DNA of 64,000 bases from Kappaphycus alvarezii (Eukaryota > Rhodophyta > Florideophyceae > Gigartinales > Solieriaceae). This document shows positions 55,989 to 64,000 of this stretch, one piece after another. The position numbers and the translations under genes are program-made. The stretch is from assembly GCA_002205965.3 (NCBI GenBank), contig NADL03000555.1, positions 1-64,000 of the forward strand, in the 5' to 3' direction. The notes under the pieces were generated by a model, which was given only the letters and a program-made list of their open reading frames with translations, had not been told where the DNA came from and made no database searches. Each line of letters begins with the position of its first letter. Positions within the stretch are counted from its first letter, which is position 1.

Positions 55989-57411
55989 GAGGTTTTATTC
56001 GATCTATTTTAAAGTTTTTCGGACGACCACAATCGACCCGAAAAGGCATGCAGATACGGTAATCGGGGAGCAATTACGCTCTTTAAAAGCCCACTAAAAG
56101 GCCAGCCATTTTTCCTAGTGGCCGCCAATGCTATGCACCATTTCTGTGGCATAACGGTGTAGCTCATCCTTGGCTACACAATCGCGCGATTTTCCGCCCA
56201 ATCTTTCTTCCTAGACCTATTAAAGGCCAAGTGGAGGGGTTTCGAGCGGGAAGTAAATGCTAATATCGAGTTCAAAACGGCGAAGATCCGAGCCTCGAAT
56301 CACCGCCATGTGAAACGAACGGGTTCTTTTCGCGTTTTTGGCTCTCGCGTAAAAATCTGCAGGACTTGCAGGATTGTAAAGCTCTTATGCGATTAAAAAA
56401 TCTTTTTCTTCCCTCAAAGTCTCCTGCATTTTCGCTACACCCTGATGCAACCGACCTAAGCTACGGTGGTACCCTTGAAAGAAGAATGGGCCCTGGTGAA
56501 TCGAGTTTGTACTAAGCTGAAGGCATTTGGAGCCACTTCAAAGCCTTCGGAGCGCCGCAGAGCGATCTAGAACCATTAATCTGCATGTGCTCCGTTCGGC
56601 CCGGCTCTTCGTCAAGCGGGCGACTAACGCATCTTGTCAAGATACCAGGTGCAACAGCTCTCGATTTTTCAGTGGAATCAAGTTGTGCTGCACTTATAAA
56701 AAGCTATGTTTTCCGAGCTGTGGAAGCTGCACAAAATTTGCAGGGATTAAACGTGCAGCTGCACAGCAGGGAGCTGTCATCCGCGATAAACAGCCATCTG
56801 CGCAACAGTAACAGGTGCGGCTCAGAGACAGAAGTTCTGTCTCAGAAGGGTTAAATGGCAGATGGTAAGCGAGAAACTGAAGTTATTCTCTTTACGCAAA
56901 AAAATCACTTCCAACGACGTTTCTCTATTCTTTTTCTTCTTTTTTTTGACTCGCTCCACTTCTTTTTTTATTTTACGCAAAGAAATGTACATCTCTTTAT
57001 CCTCTTTTCTTTTTCTTGTTAATCTTTTCACGTAAGAATGCCTCCTACTTTGACATGACAGTAACTCTCTTAGTTTTCTCCGTTTTTTGATCTCGTTCGC
57101 CTCTAAATACTTTTGTCCCTAATCAATATTTTCACATATGGTTATTACCATAGATCAACCTTTTAAAGGCGTTTTCACTAAATTTCCATTATGAGTCCAA
57201 TTTCCGCTAACTTTTTGTTGATTCAACCGGCCTGCCGATCTGAACCGTCGGGCGCCGCCTTAAATTTATCCACGGCTCCGCAACAAAAAAACTTTACAAT
57301 TCACATCCCCCCTTGGCAGTCATCATACAAGTACTAGCTTCATTTCCAAATCCCGTCATCCTCGCCCCATTGCCGTCTCCCCTCTATTCCTCTCGGGCCA
57401 AACGGACGTAG
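55989..57411. other. Intergenic, no gene recognised
   Basis: Short open frames only. A T/C-rich stretch at 56920-57020 and a C-rich upstream region (57300-57411) precede the small gene at 57412. Confidence 0.45.
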
Positions 57412-57899
57412 ATGAATACATCCGTCGTCAACCAGGAACATCTGACGGAGCTCTTTGCTCCTCACCTGGTGGAGATCGAAGCACAGAAATCGGTTGAGGG
57501 AACTTGGAGAAGGAGAATGGTAAAGTAGGGGAATGTTTCGCGGTGTTGGTGGCCTCAGAGCTGGTCTACGGAATTGAAGAAGTGGAGTCAGAGGGCGAGT
57601 CAGGGGAAAGAGAAAAGGAGGACGTTGATGAGTCCCAGGATGACGTAGAGCAAGATGATAGGTCCGTAGATAAAGAGGGTGATACCAAACTGGGTTACAT
57701 GGGGGTGATTGGAATAAATTGGTTGGACCAGGTAGTTCCTGCCATGGACCTAGTCGGAGGGGCTTTTGGTGAGCTGTATTCGTTGCGGGGAGCGGTAGGA
57801 AATTGTAGGCCGTCCGCAGGTGGGTATTGGGGCTACATAAGTACTTATGATGTTTTCAGTGAAGTGCTAGGGTTTGGACTAGAGGATAAAGATTTTTAG
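57412..57899 (+). pseudogene. Acidic unknown protein, one frameshift after the start
   Basis: An ATG at 57412 gives MNTSVVNQEHLTELFAPHLV and runs to a TAG at 57526-57528. A different frame open from at least 57504 to 57899 continues with an acidic stretch (EEVESEGESGEREKEDVDES) and a Gly-rich, hydrophobic end. The simplest reading is one ~160-residue protein with a single-base shift between 57490 and 57528 (AGAAGGAG context). An alternative is two chance frames. No domain recognised; it could be a retroelement gag remnant. Confidence 0.35.
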
Positions 57900-58458
57900 G
57901 ATTTTCCTCTGTAGTGCAATGCGCGGTGCGCAGTTCTTCTTTGAATGGAAACCAATCAGGCAATGAGAATACTAACATACCCACACACCAAGACTCACAG
58001 TGGGTTCGTTGTACCTCTTTCTCTTTAAGCACCCTGCGATGCAGTAGCACAGCTCGCCGACGGCGGAGAGAAGTGTGGCTGGAAGAGCGGGGGTGATTCC
58101 TTGGACGGCTGTACGGTATAATTGTCTTCCGGGTTGTAAAGCCGGAATGAGATCCGAGGGAATGCTAGAAACTAGAGAATCGATTCCAAAGAACAGTAGA
58201 CACCAGGGGTGTAATACTGGACATAGAAGATGAAGTAGTGGGTCAGCAGTGCTGAGTGTCCCTTAAAAAGATAGAGGTATTGTCACCGAGACAACCTTGA
58301 AGTTTCTATTTATTTATGGGCGCCGGAGTCCGGGGTGACAAGTGTAAATAAATATCACGAACAAACAAAAAAAGAAGTATTGTAAGATTGGATAGAGAGG
58401 GGGAAATAAAAAGGGGGACTGGGGCGGATAAACGTATTAATAGCCAAACTTGCCGCTG

Positions 58459-58884
58459 TCAAGGTGTCTGCAAAGCTAGAAGTTGAGAGTCAAGTTCAGA
58501 GCCAACACAGGGGTGTCTGTTTAATTTGGGCCCATAGTGACCACGTAAGGAGATATACTGGTTAGCTAGGTTAGGTTTATCTATAACGGCGAGGTAATTA
58601 AAGTCAATGTCAGCCAAGTAATGGAGATTAACGTTAGAGATAAATAAAGTGGACACTTGGCCCAATAGGTGCTTTTCACCTGCGAAAATATCAGGTCCAA
58701 TTAGGAGGCCGTCTGGACAGCAAGCCCTCGACCCCTTTCGGATGACTATACAGCACCAGGAATAATGGGAATAATGAAGTGACAGTCGAAAACTGCCCTT
58801 ACTGTATAGTACAGTGTCTGCTGGTAGCAGTGTGCCAGCATGAATAAAAAAAGGTCTTAAAAAGATCACTAGAATATATAGCAA
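58459..58884 (-). CDS. Long open frame without ATG, unknown
   Basis: The minus-strand frame is open for at least 142 codons and extends some 15 codons further upstream without an ATG. It begins hydrophobic (LLYILVIFLRPFFIHAG) and later reads VSTLFISNVNLHYLADID and ISLRGHYGPKLNRH. It could be an internal exon, a retroelement piece, or chance. Confidence 0.25.
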   Translation of the reverse strand: MLYILVIFLRPFFIHAGTLLPADTVLYSKGSFRLSLHYSHYSWCCIVIRKGSRACCPDGLLIGPDIFAGEKHLLGQVSTLFISNVNLHYLADIDFNYLAVIDKPNLANQYISLRGHYGPKLNRHPCVGSELDSQLLALQTP

Positions 58885-59306
58885 TATAGTACCAGTGCCA
58901 ATTGAAATTGCACTACAGAATCGTCTGGTTTATTTCAATTATCTTTTGTCAAAACTCTTTGCGTCCACATGAAATCCTTTTCTACTTTTTCTGGTGCTTC
59001 TAAAAGTTTTATCGAGGCTTTATTTTGGAAAAAATGTCTATATAAGCTTACGCTATGCTATAAGCTAGTATAATGCTTCCTCATAAGGCGGGAAGCAAGT
59101 TGACGGTCAACTTCAAACCAAAACCTTCAATGAGCTCCCCAGCCTCTAAGAAAGGTAGCAGAGCCTGCCTCTGTAGAGTTGGTTACCAGAGCAGTCACTC
59201 AGCTGTCAAATCCACTCCTCGCCACCGCCCGCTACCGTCTACTGCAGCACTTTAATTATTCGCAACGACTCTCACAGCGAGTAGTCATTGTTTCACTTTT
59301 CCGTTG

Positions 59307-59642
59307 ATGTCATTGTTATCCTATCAGGGAATGGTGCAACACAGGTCGCCCGCGACTTTTGATTTAACCAGAGGACTTTCTACCTCTGTTCTTACACGAG
59401 ATCTAACAAAAAGACGGGCGCTGAGCCCTAAAATTCACGTTATATCCTTTTTCGGGCGACCGCGCTGCCTATTGAACTGCCTGCATGTCATGCACCTGGA
59501 CCTGTTCGACGATGAACTCCTCGTCGAAACCAGGATCAATCCGCGGTTTGCTGTTGCGTTTGCCAAATATTATAAGAGAGTACTTCTTCACTGGCATCCG
59601 AGCGGCCGTCCTCGGGCGTACTGGGTATGTGACGTTAGGTGA
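59307..59642 (+). CDS. Unknown 111-codon ORF, possibly a first exon
   Basis: An ATG at 59307 leads to a moderately GC-rich frame ending VLLHWHPSGRPRAYWVCDVR. A GTATGT donor-like site overlaps the last codons (~59624), and another frame stays open past it to 59763, so it may be a spliced gene with an exon end at ~59623. No family recognised. Confidence 0.3.
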   Translation: MSLLSYQGMVQHRSPATFDLTRGLSTSVLTRDLTKRRALSPKIHVISFFGRPRCLLNCLHVMHLDLFDDELLVETRINPRFAVAFAKYYKRVLLHWHPSGRPRAYWVCDVR

Positions 59643-59769
59643 TGAACTTCGTACGCCAAGGACACTGTTAGCTACCGCCAGTTGTCGAGGCGCGACACAT
59701 CTGGCCTGGTACTTCAGACTTGCCTTCGCTCAGATCAGTTGCACCAACGACTTTAATGTATGAATATTT

Positions 59770-62700
59770 TCCCCCGCCTTTTCATAGGTAATCAATGGCG
59801 TAAACGGAAAAAGAACCACAAAATACCCAAGATGAGAGTCGTTGCAGGCGATTTACATACTATATTGTATTTTGCCGGAAAAATAGGAGGAGTGAAAGTG
59901 TAAAACGGGTGACTACTCTAGCTAACGGTTCTAAAAGGGAAGGCTCCTCCACCTTGCCTTGAGGATAGAGAAGTGATTAAAGCTTTTTGGATTGAAGTTA
60001 CCTTCCAAAGTCTCCTGGAGGATGCGCGTTTTTCAGATTATATAACTCTACAAACTAATTAGATTACCAGAAAACGAAAGACTATATTTTTTTGGACGCA
60101 ATTCGACAAAAAATTCATGACAGAAACTAGCAGAATCTACTCCTCACAACCTTCAACCTCTAGCCCAGATCCTAGCCTTTCACTCAAGACATCATAATTC
60201 GTATTTTGTCCTCACACATACCTATGAACCTCTCATGAATTTATACCCCGTCCTGCAACAAATACAGCTCAGCTAGCCTGCATTCAACCAGATCCATGGA
60301 CAGGACAACCTATTCCATCAATTTAATTCCCGTTCTTCCGGTGTGACCCCATTAGACCTCCTCCTTCTCATCCGTAAAGTAGTAAACCTCCTTTTTTCAT
60401 CCTCTCACTGATCCTCGCCCTTACCCCCTGCTTCTCTCCAATAGAGAAATTCCGGGGCGTCCACTCCTCGAAAACCCCACAGCATTACCATCCGACTTTT
60501 CTGGATCCACTCCCCGTACCTCTTTAACTTCGATCTCTACCAGAATCTGGGCAGCGACATATTTCAGGCAATTCCTTGTTTGATGACGGAAAGTAGTCTT
60601 CTATGTCGATTGGGCCCGAGAATATTAGCGGTAAGACGGTGAGGGCAAGAGGATGACGCGACTTGGAATTGGAGCGGAAAGGGCAAAGTTCTTTCATTTT
60701 GACCGTAAAGGGATAGGAAATTTTCGGGTTGTTGTTAGAAGGCCGCGGATAAATTTCCGCTATCACTTAACGTATTTAAATAGCCCCAGTACCCTCAGGT
60801 TGACAGGCTTGCGGTATTTCACAATATGCGCGGAAATTTGTTCTGCGGAAGACATTAGTGGGAACTGCCTTTACGGGAGCATTTTTTGGCAAAAATGACT
60901 GAAGAAATATCGATCACGAATAAGGGTATTTAGGGTCAAATAATTCCAACTAACTCGAGAAGACTGAAATATTTACTGCTAAATAAGAATTTATTTGTAG
61001 ATAAAAGAGAAAAGAAAAGGAATCAATGTGCAAAAATGGAAATTTAGTCTCGTAAAAGAGAGTGGAAAGTATAGAGAGAAACATCAGAACAAATAATTTC
61101 TGTAAGTAAAGAGAGCTCCTTCATATTATCGCTTGCCGCCATACATAACCGCCCAGCTCTGGACATGAATCAACATGTCTGAATCTGTACCAAGTATTTC
61201 TCTGATACGAAATGTTTGGTCTCACTCTTGCACTACCTGATATACTTGGCTATGGTAGAGAATTTATGCCCTTCATCTGTTGAGAATCATTTGGATATTA
61301 AATGGAGAATATTTTTTTCTCTTCTGTTAAGGCCGAATATAAAGTAAGTATTAGTATGTATGGGTATTGTAAATCTTTACAAGTTCTAAGGCACGAAATA
61401 TTTCAGGGATTATTCATAAATCAACTACGCAGGCATAAGTAGTTGTAAATCTGTCACTCCTGCATCATTTGGACAACAGAAACATAGCGGATAAGGAAGT
61501 CGCGAATTTCAAGATAAGTAGAGGAATAACGGTATCCCAAATGGTTAAAAAAATATGGTTTGAAAATATCAAGGAAATACAAGAGTTTTGGCGTCTCCTC
61601 TACCGTCAAAACAATAGAGCAGGCGAAATAAGAAACAGAATTGGCTAGAAAAATTCTTACTTTAAGATCATTACTGAAAGCTTGCGGAGGATAGGATATC
61701 ATTTAATATATTCAAATTCTTCACCATGCAGCCCATGTCCTAGATTGGACAAAAAATCTCTGGGAGACGGCTACACCATGCAACAAATTCAACATGAAAG
61801 GGGGGCAGAAGAAAATAGAGACCAGCTTGAAGGTAGAAGTTTGTCCTTTCACACTTGGAAATTTTTAGATAATCAATTTTATCATTGCCTGTTAAACTAT
61901 TTAATTGAAATATCCGGGAACCCTATCAAGTATAGAATAAGGAAGTCAAGAAAATAATCAGAATTAAGGAAGGAAATTTTTGTTGGGAAACAATACTGAT
62001 GTGTGGATGTTTGTTTTAATCATAGAACCTTCTCTGAATGGTCGCATGTTTCTACTTTTCAGGTCATTGGAATCACTTCAATGTACTTTTATTTGTACAA
62101 AATTCAAACCACCGATTTCTTTTTATTTCTGTTTCGAGATGAGCTTTGCAGTCAAATATTACTTTTAAATGATGACCAATTGCTTTTTAGGAGCCACACT
62201 TCTGTCTTGGGGTGCGCTTTCTCTAATTTTAGGGGTTAAATTTGGCATTTTCAGTGTATAGCTCTCTTAAGCACTTTACTGTATACTTTTTTCATCAAAA
62301 TCAAAATCATAAAAGACACATTCTCAAGGAATCAGTGCGCTTAAGATCAAATGAGGTTAGAATTAACCTAGTACCAAGTGGCTTTTGAGCAAACTACTGC
62401 CTTAAATTTGTATTTGCAAAAACTTCAATAGCTCTTTTTATCCTATTCAGCAGGTCAGGCCACCCAATTATACTTAATTTCACACTTTTTTGTTGCTTAA
62501 CTTTAGACGATTTTCGTTAAATATCTTCCAGGCTTTGATTTTTCGAAAATATTCCATACTCACTTTTACGAATCATTTCATAGAAATATCTGGAAAATGG
62601 AAAAATTCGATAGAGATACTACAAATGTTTCGATAAGTGTAATGGGAAACTTCATTAGCTTTTTTATCGTAACCGGAATTTGGAAAAAAAACAGTGGTCT

Positions 62701-63590
62701 CTACGTCTTCAGTTTCCAAGGAGATCTCAAGTTTTATGAAAAGTCTGTATACTCAGAAACTTGATTAAAAAGTTATGTTGGAATACTTTTATCCATTTAT
62801 CCAAATTTTATGACCATCTACGCACAATTTTTGACTAAAATGACCATATTAATCATTACAAGGCTTAGGGCTACGTATATGAAAATATAACATTTTCGTA
62901 AAATTTTGGAGCAGATATAAAACTCAATTTTATATAAACCTCAGTCTAGAGTGAACACGTTGTACGAGGATTCAGTTTGATCACATTTCTTAAAAGAAAA
63001 TTTGGGATATATTAGTCTATAAACAAATTATAAGAACATCAGCTAAGTTCATTTTCAAACAGTCTCAGAAATGTTGACCAGGTTGATAAACCTCAAAAAA
63101 TATTGTTTAAGTGTTGTTTAGGTCTGTGATTTGGAAACGGCACTGATAAATACTGTTACTTTATTAAATCTTTCCCAAATGGTATAGATGTCATATCCGA
63201 TGCTCTCCTTCAAGTCTTTTGAGTACTTCGAATAAAAAAAGGGAACTAGACTGCCAATTGAGGATTATTCTGATTACAGTCACATAAATCTGTTCTGCTT
63301 CGATGTAGTTTTTTCAGTGAACGCACTCTGACGTATATTAGAATATTAACATTGAAGTGCTGTATTGATGCAGCTTATTGTACCAAAGAGTTATTTTCTT
63401 GGTATTTACAGAGATTTTCAATGCATCATGTTTAGGAACTTGTTCTAAAATCAACTGAATGCCATAAAAATTACCCCTTATTATTGATTATTAATAGCTT
63501 GGGAGAAAAAATGATTAAAAATAAAACTATATCCTGAAAGTGTTTCTCAATAATAAATTTATATTTTTACTAAATGTTTCTTCTTACCTG
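59770..63590. other. Intergenic and AT-rich sequence, no gene recognised
   Basis: Open frames are at most 91 codons and unrecognised. The stretch 60.9-63.6 kb is AT-rich like the 32-52 kb desert. A TTTTTT-rich, C/T-rich strip lies at 60150-60500. Confidence 0.45.
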
Positions 63591-63599
63591 TATTTTTCC

Positions 63600-63931
63600 T
63601 TATTTGCTTTATTGCATTTTTTATCTACATCCATAGACTACACTAAAAATTTCCAGCCTGACTTCAAAGCTTTCGACTTGTTTCCTTTTAAGTTATAAAC
63701 ACATATGATTTGTCCCTATTTATATCTTTAACTACCCTACTAAACTTATACTAGATCTTTAGCCTCATATTTGCTTTATTGCATTTTTATCTACATCCAT
63801 AGACTACACTAAAAATTTCCAGCCTGACTTCAAAGCTTTCGACTTGTTTCCTTTTAAGTTATAAACACATATGATTTGTCCCTATTTATATCTTTAACTA
63901 CCCTACTAAACTTATACTAGATCTTTAGCCT
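63600..63931. repeat. 166-bp tandem duplication
   Basis: Sequence beginning TATTTGCTTTATTGCATTTT at ~63601 recurs at ~63768 with a period of 166-167 bp, through to CTAGATCTTTAGCCT in both copies. The only difference I see inside the unit is one T in a T run, so the duplication is recent. Confidence 0.9.
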
Positions 63932-64000
63932 TAATTACGCTCTCCTATACAGAACGACAATACTCTGAGAAGCGCTTCTTTTCATGGTTGCGCGTGATGA

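Overview
The window is the left end of a eukaryotic nuclear chromosome. It opens with about 0.6 kb of irregular C3-5TA2-7 telomere repeats. Nearly everything recognisable afterwards is subtelomeric coding debris or transposable elements, many broken. Spliceosomal introns (two inferred, 64 and 115 nt), a C2H2 zinc-finger gene, AATAAA signals and the absence of prokaryotic operon structure all say eukaryote. The loose T2-7AG3-5 telomere type and the lineage of the Ty3/gypsy element suggest an alga, perhaps a red alga. That is a weak inference; a fungus is less likely because fungal telomeres are usually regular TTAGGG.

Layout. 1-612: telomere. 600-2043 (+): an unknown gene cut at its 5' side by the telomere. 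2589-5886 (-): overlapping open stretches that together look like one long ParB-domain protein broken by single-base shifts. 5.9-9.3 kb: gene-poor subtelomere with short telomere-like tracts, a 106-bp duplication and promoter-like repeats. 9331-10780 (+): an intact two-exon gene with a possible papain-like catalytic triad. 10976-~15450 (-): a nearly complete Ty3/gypsy gag-pol with one in-frame stop and a replaced catalytic aspartate in its reverse transcriptase. It abuts the 3' part of a tryptophan-monooxygenase-like amine oxidase gene (~15460-16510, +). 17.1-17.9 kb (-): a dead Tc1/mariner (DD34E). 21212-22052 (+): a four-finger C2H2 protein with one intron. 22-28 kb: non-coding, dotted with GTAC palindromic microsatellites. 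28.9-29.4 kb (-): the C-terminal domain of a retroelement polyprotein. 29.8-31.5 kb (+): a dead pogo-like DDE transposase.

From about 32 to 52 kb the DNA is strongly AT-rich (two lines counted by eye gave 22% and 25% G+C, against 58% for a line of the gypsy element) and has no intact gene. On close reading it contains fossil Ty3/gypsy polymerase fragments, the clearest on the minus strand at 34.6-35.7 kb. A GC-balanced island lies at about 37.5-39 kb. At 53.0-56.0 kb there is an internally deleted LTR retrotransposon with two recognisable ~200-bp LTRs, related to the gypsy element at 11-15 kb. The last 8 kb hold small unknown open frames, AT-rich DNA and a 166-bp tandem duplication.

Little of the window works as a pathway. 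The two genes most likely to be alive are the papain-like-fold candidate (9.3-10.8 kb) and the zinc-finger gene (21.2-22.1 kb). The most novel material is the ParB-domain protein, the two-exon gene, and the telomere-linked rearrangements around them.
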